A DNA stretch of 64,000 nt from Buxus sempervirens (Eukaryota > Streptophyta > Magnoliopsida > Buxales > Buxaceae), in assembly GCA_947561395.2 (NCBI GenBank), contig OX387183.1:28632853-28696852 (forward strand). Reading direction: 5' to 3'. Shown in pieces: positions 53,081 through 64,000 of the stretch. Each line of letters begins with the position of its first letter. Position 1 is the first letter of the stretch. The translations under genes were made by a program, and so were the position numbers. The notes beneath the pieces are model-generated. The model was not told where the DNA came from. It was given only the letters and a program-made list of their open reading frames with translations, and did not search any database.

Positions 53081-56016
53081 ATGGCCCGTCTTCGATCAGC
53101 TTCTAGGGATCCTGCGGATGAGCCTTCCTCTTCGAGGGTTAGACGAGATCATGCAGATGTGGCCTCGTCTTCGAGGGCTGAGAGGGATTCTGATTCTGAC
53201 ATCCCAGATTTCCCTTCTGGGGATTCGCGTGAGGCGACCCCAGAGGTATACTCTAACCTTTCTGCAATTTCCTATCCTTTCCCAAAATACATCTTCCTGA
53301 TTCTTCAATTATTTTCTTTTAGCCGGCTGTTGAGGCTTCTGGCAGAGATAGGAGCCGTAGCAGACGCAGAGCTGGAGGCAGAGATGGAGGCCATGATGAG
53401 GGCCATAGAGGAGGCCGCAGAGGGGGCCGTGGCAGAGATGAGGCCAGGACCAGGGTTGAGATCCCTGAGGAGGTGGCTGCCCAGATTAGGGACACCGATC
53501 TTCTGCATGGTTTGAGGACTCATCCCTCGGCGTGCGTTAGGGCGGATATCCCTTTGGAGTATCCGATGTCCCATTATAGAGGGAGCTGGGCCAGCTTTAC
53601 TAAATTTTTGAGAGCTTGCAGTTCGGCCTATCGTCGGGAGCTAGGATTGTACGGTTTCGGCATGTTTATCACCATCCCGGACGTTCGCTTGGATCGAGCC
53701 CTTATTGCAGCATTATTGGAGAGGTTTTTCCCAGAGACCTTGAGCTTCCACTTTCCAGATATTGAGATTGGGATCCGGCCTTCTGATTTCACGCTCATCA
53801 CCGGGATTAGGATGATCGGTGATGTTATTACTGAGATGGCGATGCCAGAGGCCGATGAGATTGCTGGTTATCTTGGATACATTGTGCTGCCTCCTGAGGC
53901 ATGGGATCGGGGGAGAGCTAGATTGTCTCTGACATGGTTGAGAGAGACTTTCAGGAGGAGGCAGTTTGGCCAGCTGGCTGCTGGTGATCATGTATTCCCA
54001 TTCGCCTTCCGATTCCTCTTTCTGTATATGATGGGATCCTGCTTCTTCCCAGAGGACACGACTTCAGTTAGTCCTCACTTCTTGAGTCTTCTGGGAGATC
54101 TGCAGCGGGCGAGGAGGTATGCCTGGGGCCCGCTCATATTTGGTACTATTCTGGCTGGCCTGCGCCGATCAGTGAGTGGCCTCTCTACTTCCAGAGGGGC
54201 TGGAGTTGGGTGCAGGTTCTTCTGGCCCTTCTTGCAGGTGAAATGTTTATTTCTATTCTCTCCTTATCTCTCATTTTCTATTCATCTAACTCTCTCTTTT
54301 TTTCTTGCAGTTTTTTGCTAGGGTTTATATACCCTATTTCCGCCCTACCTCTACGATGCCTGAGGAGACGTATCCCATGGCGCTTAGATGGTGTCATGTA
54401 GAGCACGACTCTGAAAAGAGTCGTCCCAGGTCCGCCCGGGCCCACTTGGACAGGTTATACCGGTCTGAGGTAATCTTCTTTAATTTCTCTACTTTCTTCT
54501 TTTCTTTTCTTCCTGGATCGCATATCTGATGTCTTGTTCTGTTTTTCAGCTATTTGTCCCCAGGATGGAGGACATTCATGAGGTGTTGGCCCTGCAGGCA
54601 GCCAGAGATGATGCATTTGTCCCTGACCAGAGACGACAGAGATACCAGTTCTTTATTGGTCAGCTGGGCAGCATCTGGTATTGCGGCGAGCGCTTCTTCT
54701 TTCAGCATGTGGGAGAGCCACGGATTCCTGCCATCCCGCCAGATACTACTCCTTCTTATCCTACTATGCCTATTGATCCTGCCCAGTTCTTAGATTGGAC
54801 TGAGGCAGATACATTATTAGAGGAGGGTGACTATGATGCATGGTTCAGGCGATCTTCTGTTGGGTGCCTCATGTCACCCATGCCTGTCCGTGGCGGAGTC
54901 ACGGAGATAGGAGGGGTCGTGATTAGGTCCTATGACACCACGGTATGCCTTCTTCCTTCTCTGATCTTCTATTTCTATTTCATCTGTCCTTAGCATTTTT
55001 CTGACTTCTTTCTTTTCTATTTCAGGAGGCTCAGTTGGTAGAGATCGGGTCTCGCTATGCTGATTTAGAGCGCCAGCGTGATGCAGCGATCACTGAGCGG
55101 GATGCCCTCTATATTACCATCTCAGATCTCCGGGGGCAGCTAGCCAGAGCCCAGGGCCAGGAGGGTCCATCTGATGTACATGATCAGGCGGGTCCATCTG
55201 ATGCACAGGACCAGGCGGGTCCATCCGATACTCAGGTTAATTTCTTCTTTTATTTCCATTCCTGCTTTTGTATTTGTTTGTTTTGTTCTGACTGAAATTT
55301 TTTCTTAGTTTCAGGAGTACACAGCTGGCCCCTCTTCACCTGCTTCACCCGTGCCTATGCATTTCCGGGATGAGGTGTTTTCTGTGGCACGGGTGGAGTT
55401 CGTGACATCTCCTAGTCCAGTGGAGGTTCCTGCAGCAGAGCCCGAGGTCGAGGCTGATATTGTACCTGCCGCTGAGGACGTGCTAGAGTCTGCCCCAGTA
55501 GCTGAGACTGCTCCTGCTACATCTGCTGATGTTGATATGGATTCGGCTATGGACATCGCTACTGTAGAGCCTACCGTGGAGGCTGCGGTGATGGAGGAGG
55601 CTACAGCTGATCCTGTAGAGCCCGAGGTGGGGATGACTGCTACTGAGCCTGTGGAGCCGGAGGTTGATGTACCTGGGACATCTGCTCCTACTGGTCCTGT
55701 TAGTCCTGATATGGAGGATGCGGAGGTGACACATGCTGCTGTTGATCCTTCTGCGGATTCTTCCCGTACAGAGTCTGATCCCGATTCTACGGGATATGTA
55801 GGTACTTCAGGGTACGTCCCTCCTGATCATCCCACTGCTGGCCTTGTGCCTTTATATATGTGGCATGATATTCAGTCTGTTTTGAGCAGGATGACGCGTA
55901 GCACAGCCCGCAATGTTCTGCGGCATGTCTTTGAGCGCCGGCGATCTACAGGCCGTGGTCGGGGCAGAGGACGAGGCCGTGGCCGTAGGAGCGGACCTGC
56001 ATGGCCATTAGATTAG
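53081..56016 (+). CDS. antisense gene 1 (PMD protein), copy 2
   Basis: Same six-exon structure as 34918-37853, with exons 53081-53245, 53323-54237, 54311-54469, 54550-54942, 55026-55235 and 55315-56016. One amino-acid difference was found: Gly instead of Asp in the acidic/Tyr-Gly segment near the C-terminus (codon at 55801-55803). All splice sites and the stop are conserved. Its 5' region (51628-53080) repeats the untranslated region of copy 1. Confidence 0.75.
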
Positions 56017-56219
56017 GATTCTTCCATGTACCTTTGTATTTTTTTGCAAAAGTGATGTAAACATTCATATATATAAAAGAAGTTTGTTTAATTTCCCTTT
56101 GTGTTCTTTCTTCTTTATTTATAGTATTTATTACCTCATGAATGTTAAACAGGAACAAGTGAAGCTTAGGGAAACAAAGGAAATTAAAAATTCCCATTTC
56201 TTTGCATTTTTTCAAAGGA

Positions 56220-56348
56220 ACCGTATTTATACTACGAACAAGCCGTGCCCGTAAAATTACTACGGGCGTACCTTGCCCGTGAAGTTTTCACGGTCAGGCA
56301 TGTCCGTAATGTCTATACGGGCACGCTTTGCCCATAATATAATTACGG
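56220..56348. repeat. palindrome cluster C2
   Basis: Counterpart of cluster C. Units start at 56220, 56248, 56276, 56303 and 56331, again 25 bp before the TATA box at 56373. Confidence 0.85.
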
Positions 56349-56471
56349 AATTTACTGCCTTGCGATTTTTTCTATATAAACTCCTAGGGAACGTCACTGT
56401 GACACTTTTATTGGTTGGAAAACTCCCTGAGCACGTCTTTTCTCGCTTTCCTTGGCTTCTTTGGCGCTTCC

Positions 56472-57413
56472 ATGGCTTCCCCTACACCGCTTTCTCCTGC
56501 CGTTGAATCTCCTCCTGCAAGACAACCTGTTAGATCAAAACCTCCTAATCTTACCAGGTACAATATTGTGGATTCCTTTTATGATAGATGGGTCAACTCC
56601 ATGACCCTTGATGAGGAGATTCGTTGGGATTCCATCCACTTAGGGCACATTCTACACCTCCCTAAAATTCCCTTTAAGTGGGAAATCATTGAAGCTTTGA
56701 TTGGCCACTGGGTACCTGAGCTAAATCTCTTCCGTTTTGATGATAAAGAGATGACTCCCACCATAGAAGAGATTGAAACCATCCTTGGCCTTAGATTTTC
56801 TGAAAAAGTTGTGAACCCACCCCTAAAGCTTAGTTATAAAAAGGAGGCTTCCACTTTCCTGGGTATAGGGAAGAAGGACTTAGGAAATTCTGATGCACTA
56901 TTGACCTTGTCCAAGACCTTTTTGACTGAAAAACTTCTGAGGAGTAATGACAAGGACTCTAGGTTTAATGCATTGACCCTGATAGTGGTCAATCAGCTGC
57001 TTTTTCCACGGGGTGATGACCAGGTTGACTTGGCTCTCATCTCAGTTATTTGTCAGGTTAGGGAACGCGAGAGGTTGGCCCCTATGATCCTAGCAAAGAT
57101 ATATCAGGCTCTTACTGATTGTTATTTCAGGAAGAAGAAACGCTTCCTTGCCTGCGCCCCTATCCTACAGGTAAAAATATGCATATATTTTTTTTCTTTC
57201 TTCCTTTTTTTTTCTTTTCCTTCTTTCTTCTTCTTTTTTTCTTCTCTTTTTTTTTCTCTTTTTCTTCTTCTTTTTTTTTTTTTTTTTTTTTTTTTTCTTT
57301 TCTTTTTGCCCCTATTGGCCTTGCCCCAGTATAAGGCTGTAAGTCCAGCTTGGGTTAAAAAAAACGAACAGGCTCAAATTGGTTTGACTAAGGATTCAAA
57401 TTTTGGGATATAA
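56472..57413 (+). CDS. antisense gene 2 (DUF7745-like), copy 2
   Basis: Exons 56472-57170 and 57330-57413. It differs from copy 1 by one residue (Lys for Glu, codon at 57096-57098, in the ILA-IYQAL helix) and by 15 fewer bases in the intron poly-T tract. Same start, phase-0 junction and stop. Converges with pol of copy 2. Confidence 0.65.
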   Translation: MASPTPLSPAVESPPARQPVRSKPPNLTRYNIVDSFYDRWVNSMTLDEEIRWDSIHLGHILHLPKIPFKWEIIEALIGHWVPELNLFRFDDKEMTPTIEEIETILGLRFSEKVVNPPLKLSYKKEASTFLGIGKKDLGNSDALLTLSKTFLTEKLLRSNDKDSRFNALTLIVVNQLLFPRGDDQVDLALISVICQVRERERLAPMILAKIYQALTDCYFRKKKRFLACAPILQVKICIYFFSFFLFFSFPSFFFFFSSLFFSLFLLLFFFFFFFFLFFLPLLALPQYKAVSPAWVKKNEQAQIGLTKDSNFGI

Positions 57414-57451
57414 AGAACAATGGCCTCAGATCATTTCCTAGTAATATTCAT

Positions 57452-60400
57452 TCATGGAAAACATCTCTTTACTGCATCAGAGTTGATTGGCTCAGGAAAA
57501 TCCTTCCCATCCATTTCTGTTAAAATGAGAGCACCCCCTGATAGGACTTTCTTGACCACATAAGGTCCTTCCCAATTTGGTTTGAACTTTCCACGAGGAT
57601 CTTCCAAAAAGGGTAAAATCTTCTTTAATACCAAATTTCCTTCTTGGAAAGTTCTGGGCTTCACTTTTTTATTGTAAGCCCTAGCCATCCTCTTCCGATA
57701 TAATTGGCCATGACTAAGTGCCTTCAAACGCTTTTCTTCAATTAAATTGAGTTGATCATGTCTAGACTGTATCCATTCAGCTTCTTCTAATTCTGCTTCC
57801 ATTAGCACTCTTAATGAAGGTATTTCCACTTCCACTGGTAAAACTGCTTCCATTCCATAGACTAAGGAGTATGGGGTTGCCCCTGTAGAAGTCCGGATTG
57901 AGGTTCTGTAAGCATGTAGAGCAAGTGGCAGCATTTCATGCCAATCTTTAAAACTCACCACCATCTTTTGAATAATCTTCTTTATATTCTTATTTGCTGC
58001 TTCCACTGCCCCATTCATTTTTGGTCTGTAAGGCGCTGACTTGTGGTGGGTAATCTGAAATTGTTCACACATCTTCCTCATGTCTTTGTTCTTAAGGTTT
58101 GAAGCGTTGTCTGTTACTATGGCACTTGGCAAACCATAGCGGCAAATGATGTTGTGCTTCAAAAACTTAAGAACATGGCTACTTGTAATGTTTGCATATG
58201 AAGCTGCCTCTACCCACTTGGTGAAGTAATCGATTGCTACAAGTATAAACCTGTGTCCATTTGATGCCTTTGGAGAGATCATGCCAATGACATCTATACC
58301 CCACATAGAAAAAGGCCACAGAGATGTCATACTGTGTAATTCACTTGGGGGTGCATGCTTGTTATCCGCGTACACTTGGCATAAATGACACCTTTTAACG
58401 TGCATATAGCAATCATGCTCCATAGTCGACCAGTAATATCCCAACCGCAGAATCTTCTTGGCAAGCATATGCCCATTCATATGGGGTCCACACACTCCTC
58501 CATGTACGGTTTCAACTATCCTTTCTGACTCAGTTTTTGCAACACATCTAAGTAGTATATCATTGTGTGATCTTTTGTACAACTGCCCACCACTTAGTAA
58601 GAACTGTCCTGCCAGCCTCTGTATTGTTCTTTTCTCTGTAGAGGTGACATTTTCTGGTAAGCTCCGATCATTTAGGAAATTCTTAAGGTCTTGAAACCAT
58701 GGTACTTCTTCTTCTGGGGTTTCTTCTAGAACAAGGCAGTAAGCTGGTTCATCCCTGACTTCAATTTCTAATGGTCTAATATCAACCCTTTCTGGCATAC
58801 TGACCATTGAAGCCAATGTTGCCAGAGCATCTGCAAACTGGTTTTTGGCCCTTGGCATATAATTGAAGGAAATTCGAGTAAACTTGGTGCTTATTTCTTC
58901 CAAATACTGGTGATAGGGGATCAATTTGTGATCCTTGGTCTTCCATTCCCCAGTTGTTTGGAAGATGATAAGACTCGAATCCCCATATACGTCAAGTTCC
59001 TCTACTTCATGGTCTAAGGCTGCTTGTAACCCAATTATGCATGCTTCATACTCTGCTATATTGTTTGTGCATTGGAACCTTAACTTCACTGCGATTGGGA
59101 TATGTGCCTCATCTGGCTTGATCAATACAGCCCCTATTCCATTTCCATTCATATTGGCGGCCCCATCAAAAAACATTTGCCATGAGCTTTCGCCTTCTTC
59201 CTCTTCAGCAAACAGGATTGCCTCATCAGGGAAGTTGGTCTTTAAGGGTTGGTATTCTGGTAAAGGGTGTGCGGCTAAGTGATCTGCAATGGCTTGACCC
59301 TTAATGGCTTTCTGTGTGATATAGGTGAGGTCAAATTCAGAGAGTAATAACTGCCACTTTGCTGTTCTGCCAGTTAAGGCTGGTTTCTCAAATAGATACT
59401 TCAAAGGGTCCATGCGGGATATCAATAAGGTGGAATGACTAAGGAAATAGTGCCTTAGTCTCTGAGTTGCCCATACTAAAGCACAACAAGTCTTCTCTAA
59501 GGGGGAATACTTTGCTTCATATTCTGTAAATTTCTTACTCAGGTAGTAAATCGCCCTCTCCTTTCTGCCTGTATCGTCATGCTGTCCTAAGACACACCCC
59601 ATTGATGTCTCCAAAACAGACAAGTATAGAATTAATGGCCTTCCTGGAGTTGGTGGTACTAGCACAGGTGGGTTCAATAAGTATTCCTTTATTGTGTCAA
59701 AGGCTTCTTGGCAATCATCATTCCAGATTGTCGGGTTATTCTTTCTTAGAAGTTTGAAAATTGGTTCACAGATAGCGGTGAGCTGTGTTATGAACCGGCT
59801 TATGTACTGAATCCTCCCAAGAAAACCCCGAACTTCCCTCTCGGTTCTGGGTGATGGCATTTCAATGATGGCTTTAGCTTTAGCTGGGTCAATCTCAATT
59901 CCCCTTCTGCTTACTATAAAACCCAATAATTTTCCTGATGCAGCCCCAAAGACACACTTAGCAGGGTTAAGCCTTAGACTGTATTTCCTAAGCCGGTCAA
60001 ATACCTTCTTCAAGTTGATCAAGTGGTCTTCTTCCTCACATGATTTGGCTATCATATCATCCACATAAACCTCCATCTCCTTATGGATCATATCATGGAA
60101 CAAGGCTGTCATGGCCCTCTGGTAGGTTGCCCCAGCGTTCTTAAGTCCAAATGGCATGACAGTGTAGTGGAAGGTACCCCAAGGGGTGATAAAGGCTGTC
60201 TTCTCTTGGTCTTCCTTGGCCATCTTAATCTGATTGTACCCAGAAAACCCGTCCATGAATGAGAACAGGCTATGTACAGCGGTGTTATCCACCAAGATGT
60301 CAATGTGTGGAAGTGGAAAATCATCCTTTGGACTTGCCTTATTCAAATCTCTATAATCTACGCACATTCTGACATTTCCATCCTTCTTTGGTACTGGTAC

Positions 60401-61078
60401 TATATTTGCAAGCCATTCGGGGTATGTGGAAACTGCTAAGAATCCAGCTTGGAATTGCTTAACCACTTCATCTTTCACCTTCAATGTCCATTCAGGTTTT
60501 AACCTTCTCAGTTTCTGCTTAACTGGCTTAGAGTCTGGTAGAATGGGTAGCCTGTGCACCACCATATCTGTGTCTAATCCCGGCATATCCCGATACGACC
60601 ATGCAAACACATCTTCATAATCAGCCAAAAATCGTATCATTTCATCCCGCTGTACCTCCGATAGGCATACCCCAATCTTCACTATTTTTGGGTCATCTTC
60701 GGTCCCTAGGTTGATTGATATGGTCTCTTCAATATTGGGTTGGACCCCCTTTTCATGACGCTCTAATTGATATGTGATTTCTTTTGGAACGTCGTCTTCT
60801 TCGTCCTCGGTCTCTTCTTCAACCCCCATTAGGTCAAAGTCGAGCTCAAGGTCGAAGTCATACTCATCCTGATCCAATTCCGTTTGCTTATATGGTTCAT
60901 AAATGGTTTGGACCTTTTTGAAAAATTTATCTTTTCTATAAAAAACTGAAAAATCTTTTTGTGTTATTTGAGAGCCTTCTACAAAATCTTTTCCTGAAGA
61001 CGAAGGCTCATTAAAACCTTCAGGAAAAGGGCATTCCACTAATGGAGTTTTTTTTTGGAAGCCATGTCTGTTTGCCAA
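57452..61078 (-). CDS. pol: Tat pol, copy 2
   Basis: 1208 codons, the same protein as copy 1 as far as I can see; one silent change noticed (57525). YVDD, both RNase H domains and the integrase core are intact. It overlaps gag by 40 nt in the -1 frame. Confidence 0.92.
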   Translation of the reverse strand: MANRHGFQKKTPLVECPFPEGFNEPSSSGKDFVEGSQITQKDFSVFYRKDKFFKKVQTIYEPYKQTELDQDEYDFDLELDFDLMGVEEETEDEEDDVPKEITYQLERHEKGVQPNIEETISINLGTEDDPKIVKIGVCLSEVQRDEMIRFLADYEDVFAWSYRDMPGLDTDMVVHRLPILPDSKPVKQKLRRLKPEWTLKVKDEVVKQFQAGFLAVSTYPEWLANIVPVPKKDGNVRMCVDYRDLNKASPKDDFPLPHIDILVDNTAVHSLFSFMDGFSGYNQIKMAKEDQEKTAFITPWGTFHYTVMPFGLKNAGATYQRAMTALFHDMIHKEMEVYVDDMIAKSCEEEDHLINLKKVFDRLRKYSLRLNPAKCVFGAASGKLLGFIVSRRGIEIDPAKAKAIIEMPSPRTEREVRGFLGRIQYISRFITQLTAICEPIFKLLRKNNPTIWNDDCQEAFDTIKEYLLNPPVLVPPTPGRPLILYLSVLETSMGCVLGQHDDTGRKERAIYYLSKKFTEYEAKYSPLEKTCCALVWATQRLRHYFLSHSTLLISRMDPLKYLFEKPALTGRTAKWQLLLSEFDLTYITQKAIKGQAIADHLAAHPLPEYQPLKTNFPDEAILFAEEEEGESSWQMFFDGAANMNGNGIGAVLIKPDEAHIPIAVKLRFQCTNNIAEYEACIIGLQAALDHEVEELDVYGDSSLIIFQTTGEWKTKDHKLIPYHQYLEEISTKFTRISFNYMPRAKNQFADALATLASMVSMPERVDIRPLEIEVRDEPAYCLVLEETPEEEVPWFQDLKNFLNDRSLPENVTSTEKRTIQRLAGQFLLSGGQLYKRSHNDILLRCVAKTESERIVETVHGGVCGPHMNGHMLAKKILRLGYYWSTMEHDCYMHVKRCHLCQVYADNKHAPPSELHSMTSLWPFSMWGIDVIGMISPKASNGHRFILVAIDYFTKWVEAASYANITSSHVLKFLKHNIICRYGLPSAIVTDNASNLKNKDMRKMCEQFQITHHKSAPYRPKMNGAVEAANKNIKKIIQKMVVSFKDWHEMLPLALHAYRTSIRTSTGATPYSLVYGMEAVLPVEVEIPSLRVLMEAELEEAEWIQSRHDQLNLIEEKRLKALSHGQLYRKRMARAYNKKVKPRTFQEGNLVLKKILPFLEDPRGKFKPNWEGPYVVKKVLSGGALILTEMDGKDFPEPINSDAVKRCFP

Positions 61079-64000
61079 ACAAACGCGGCTTCAAAAGTAA
61101 GGGGAGTTTCCTCCCAATTATTCAGAATGAAAGAATCTGGGGCAGGGATACAAGCCTGCTCCTCAAGCTCAGGATCTACGTCAGAGATCACCAGTACTGG
61201 GTGAGTTGCATCGTCTGCTTCTTCTGTAGGGCTAGTTCCAGATGGAACTTCTACTGCAGCCCAATCAATAACAGGTAGCTCCTCTGCTTCTTTTTCTTGG
61301 TTGCCTTCTGTCATGGCAAAGAATGCCCCTATGTCCTCAGAAAAATCCTGCTTTTGTTCTGTCTGTGGCCCAGGCCCACCAGATGCCTGAGGAGGTGGAA
61401 CACATGGTTGTATTATGGAGGGTTTGGGTTTCTGGAATGGGTTGACATTGTAGTATGGAGGCTTAGATTGATCCTCAGGAGGAGACAGCTGAATCAGGTG
61501 AGACAGCTTAGGAAAAGTTTCCCTGATGTGCGGGAATTTCGTAGCTTCTATCTGCCCCTGACTTTTCCATTTCCTTGGCTTGGACCCCAATCCTGCTCTG
61601 TGAACCATCTTCTTAACCTGTACTGGTTCTATCCTTCCTTGTAGGTTAACCCCCAGACCTTTTCCAGGGTGAAAGTTGTACTTTTCTAGCACATTTTTGA
61701 CCATTTTCTCAGCACAGGTCAACTTTCCTTCTTTTTCCTGATACCCCCCAGGTATATTATTCACAGCTTCAAATTGAAAAGAGTGAAATGCCAACTTGTC
61801 TGCTGTCATTTCCGTGTTAATACAGGGTACATCAGGGGACCACATGGGGGGAACCAAATTTTCGGCCAGGACGGTAATCACCTTTTGCCCTCTAATGTAT
61901 TTGACTCTCTGGTGGAGGGTAGATGGTATGGCCCTAGCCGTATGAATCCACGGCCTTCCTAGGAGTAGGTTGAAAGCCGCAGGTATATCCATCACTTCAA
62001 ATGTGATGTTGAAAATATACGGTCCAATTGTGACCGGCAGTTCAACCTCCCCTAGGGAGTGTGTTTTAGAGCTGTCAAATGCTCTTATAATTCTTCCGTT
62101 TTGTTTTATTTTGTTTCGATCCAGATTGAGCTTAACAAAGGTTACTAAAGGGCAGACATTGAGGCCTGACCCATTATCAATCAAGACCCGGGCTATCATG
62201 CAACCCTTACTGAGCACAGCAATATGCAATGGGTCAACATGATGGTACCCTGTTGGACTGATTTCAGTCTCAGAAAAGGTTATGACGTTATGGGATAAAA
62301 TTTGACCAACCATCCGGCCTAGTTGGTCTGGTTCAATGTTTTTAGGCACATGGGCCCCCTGAAGTATCCTTAACAAGGAGTCCCTATGTTTTTCAGAATT
62401 TAACAATAGGCCCAGTATTGAGATCTGGGCAGGGACTTTGTTCAACTGTTCAATGACATTGAACTCACTCTTTTTTATTACCTTAATGAGGTCAGCAGCC
62501 TCACTGTCAACTACCTGAGGGGTATCTTCCCCTACCTTGGCCTTTCCTTTATTTTTTCCTTCTTCTTTATCCTTCTCTGTTTCTTTCTGTTTTTCTTCTA
62601 CCCCTACACACTTTCCTGACCTCATCATAAGGTTTACTTCTTCCTTGCTTTCAACTGCAGGGCATGTAGTGGTAAATGCTTCACTGTAGTTCCATGGTAC
62701 AGCCGATTCAATGTAGGAAGGCTTAGGGACATTCGCCACCAATGGGGGAAGTTTGGGCTTGGCGATAGGAACATTAACAACCAATGGGGGAAGTTGTTTT
62801 GGTTGGGGGTTTGCAGAAGTGACTGATGCACTAAGGGGGTCACAATTTATGACCAATGGTGGCTTAGACTGAATGGGCGGAGTAAAAGTGGATGGATTGT
62901 AATTAATGACCAAAGGTGGCTTGGCGATGTTCATTTGGGCCATGAGGGATGAGACCCGGTCCAAAGATGAGCTAATGTTCTTTGCAGCACCATCATTCCC
63001 CTTTGAAATCATGTTTATTTCTTTGCCTTCACTTCTCCTGTCAAAATATACTTTGACCGTTGTCCCTATGGGAGCAATTAATTGAGATGGGTCAAAGGTT
63101 ATTTTGTCAGAAGAGATGACTCCTATGACATTAGATGGGCCTGCCCCGTGATGTTGGGGCAGTGGGTTTTGTCCAATATCTGTTCTTGGAGGATTGGAAG
63201 CCCCTGTATTGAAAGACAGGGTATTCTGGTCTAGTAAATCCTGAATGGCATGTTTCAAAGGCCAGCACTTGTCTGTAGGGTGCCCAGGTGCACCCATATG
63301 GTAATCACAAGTGGTGGAGGGGTCAAAATTTCTCCCCTTAGATGCATTCGGATTAGGCTCTCTTAAGGTGATATACCCTCCTTGCAATAAAGTGGGCAGC
63401 AATTGAGAGGGAGTCATTGGAATAGGGGTAAAAACCCTATTTCTCCTTGCTGCAAAATAGGCATCCTTTTCCTCTTTGGTAAAAACCCTTTTTTGGTCTG
63501 AAGGTGCTGTTGGAACATTAACCCTCATAGGGGCCTGGGTAGGTGGAGATGGAGTAGGAAAATGAGCCGGTACGTTGATTTGTATGGGCTTGTTAGGGCC
63601 AGATGGTGGCTGTACCATGTTTACCTCACCCTCCTTCTTGTTCCCATTCTTTTTTGTCCCGCTTCCTTTCTTTAGGTTGGGGTCCTGCTGGCTAACCATG
63701 GCAGAGTGGTCAATTATCTTACCTGACCTTATTCCATCCTCAATTCGGTCAGCCACCTGAACCAAAGCTGCAAAATTAGTGGTGGTCTGACCCACCAAGT
63801 GGCTGTAGAATGGTTGACCCAAAGTGCTTATGAAGGTAGAAATCATTTCCTGTTCTAGCATGGGTGGCCTGACCTGGGAGGCCGTCTCCCTCCACCTCTT
63901 GGCATATTGCCTTACAGTCTCTTCTCTTCCTTTGCTCATTCTCATGACGTCATACCTATCTGGCATGATCTTAGAATTGAACCTGTATTGAGTTAAGAAT
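61039..64000 (-). CDS. gag: Tat gag-protease, copy 2 (5' part beyond window)
   Basis: Open from the right window edge to the stop at 61039. It includes the second half of the gag domain (from the SKIMPDRYDV region), the zinc-finger-like TCDYHMGAPGH, the DNGS protease and the G-patch-like segment. The N-terminus lies beyond 64000, so this is truncation by the window. The visible protein equals copy 1; the change at 63996 lies within the last codons before the edge. Confidence 0.9.
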   Translation of the reverse strand, partial: FLTQYRFNSKIMPDRYDVMRMSKGREETVRQYAKRWRETASQVRPPMLEQEMISTFISTLGQPFYSHLVGQTTTNFAALVQVADRIEDGIRSGKIIDHSAMVSQQDPNLKKGSGTKKNGNKKEGEVNMVQPPSGPNKPIQINVPAHFPTPSPPTQAPMRVNVPTAPSDQKRVFTKEEKDAYFAARRNRVFTPIPMTPSQLLPTLLQGGYITLREPNPNASKGRNFDPSTTCDYHMGAPGHPTDKCWPLKHAIQDLLDQNTLSFNTGASNPPRTDIGQNPLPQHHGAGPSNVIGVISSDKITFDPSQLIAPIGTTVKVYFDRRSEGKEINMISKGNDGAAKNISSSLDRVSSLMAQMNIAKPPLVINYNPSTFTPPIQSKPPLVINCDPLSASVTSANPQPKQLPPLVVNVPIAKPKLPPLVANVPKPSYIESAVPWNYSEAFTTTCPAVESKEEVNLMMRSGKCVGVEEKQKETEKDKEEGKNKGKAKVGEDTPQVVDSEAADLIKVIKKSEFNVIEQLNKVPAQISILGLLLNSEKHRDSLLRILQGAHVPKNIEPDQLGRMVGQILSHNVITFSETEISPTGYHHVDPLHIAVLSKGCMIARVLIDNGSGLNVCPLVTFVKLNLDRNKIKQNGRIIRAFDSSKTHSLGEVELPVTIGPYIFNITFEVMDIPAAFNLLLGRPWIHTARAIPSTLHQRVKYIRGQKVITVLAENLVPPMWSPDVPCINTEMTADKLAFHSFQFEAVNNIPGGYQEKEGKLTCAEKMVKNVLEKYNFHPGKGLGVNLQGRIEPVQVKKMVHRAGLGSKPRKWKSQGQIEATKFPHIRETFPKLSHLIQLSPPEDQSKPPYYNVNPFQKPKPSIIQPCVPPPQASGGPGPQTEQKQDFSEDIGAFFAMTEGNQEKEAEELPVIDWAAVEVPSGTSPTEEADDATHPVLVISDVDPELEEQACIPAPDSFILNNWEETPLTFEAAFVWQTDMASKKKLH

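Larger units (their letters stand above)
49375..64000 (-). mobile_element. Tat/Retand-like element, copy 2 (tandem, cut by window end)
   Basis: A second copy of the same element in the same orientation, sharing the central LTR. Its gag, leader and outer 5' LTR extend beyond 64000. Differences from copy 1 that I found: LTR 32327 A/50490 G; gene 1 Asp to Gly (37639 A/55802 G); gene 2 Glu to Lys (38933 G/57096 A); pol silent (39377 G/57525 A); gag (45848 G/63996 A); and the 15-bp poly-T difference. This fits a duplication by unequal recombination between LTRs. Confidence 0.9.

Overview
The window is repeat-dominated nuclear DNA from a flowering plant. The evidence is plant-type LTR retrotransposons (a Tekay/Del-like chromovirus and a Tat-lineage Ty3/gypsy element), an endogenous plant pararetrovirus (Caulimoviridae, florendovirus-like), fragments of plant RLCK-VII and NLR genes, GT-AG introns and an AT-rich background. 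There is no bacterial gene organisation. The species cannot be fixed from the sequence.

Layout, left to right. 1-6618: the 3' part of a decayed chromovirus (gag-pol with several stop codons, then a full 3' LTR) inserted in a pararetrovirus. 6619-11879: the pararetrovirus remnant (zinc finger, protease, RT, RNase H; a second ORF; promoter; leader), which stops exactly at a tRNA-Met-type primer site and abuts an AT-rich tract (11880-12660). 12.7-22.3 kb: gene-poor DNA with small repeats, an NLR fragment cut by a TRIM-like element, and a reverse-strand receptor-like cytoplasmic kinase pseudogene. 22.4-31.2 kb: pieces of a probable host gene on the + strand (E2F-type site, candidate exons), split by two nested solo LTRs, each with its own 5-bp target duplication (22897-28171 and, inside it, 24381-27361).

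31212 to the window end: two head-to-tail copies, sharing a central LTR, of one very young Tat/Retand-like element oriented on the minus strand (LTR-internal-LTR-internal). Repeat offset is 18163 bp, dropping to 18148 after a shorter poly-T tract. I saw five substitutions and that one length difference over about 14.6 kb. Each unit has intact gag-protease and RT-RNaseH-aRNaseH-integrase frames joined by a likely -1 frameshift at an A9 run. Downstream of pol, on the opposite strand, are two intron-containing genes of the plant mobile domain / DUF7745 superfamily.

The most unusual feature is four clusters of a 28-bp tandem unit, each unit a CCCGTA-N6/8-TACGGG palindrome (18 units per element). 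They lie in the LTR U3, just inside the 3' LTR, directly upstream of the TATA box of the second antisense gene, and in the 5' leader. They look like a shared cis-regulatory or protein-binding module. I infer, without proof, that the antisense mobile-domain proteins or a host factor may act on them. A second unexpected pattern is a hairpin-plus-splice-site block shared by three diverged chromovirus LTRs (6.1, 27.0 and 27.8 kb).
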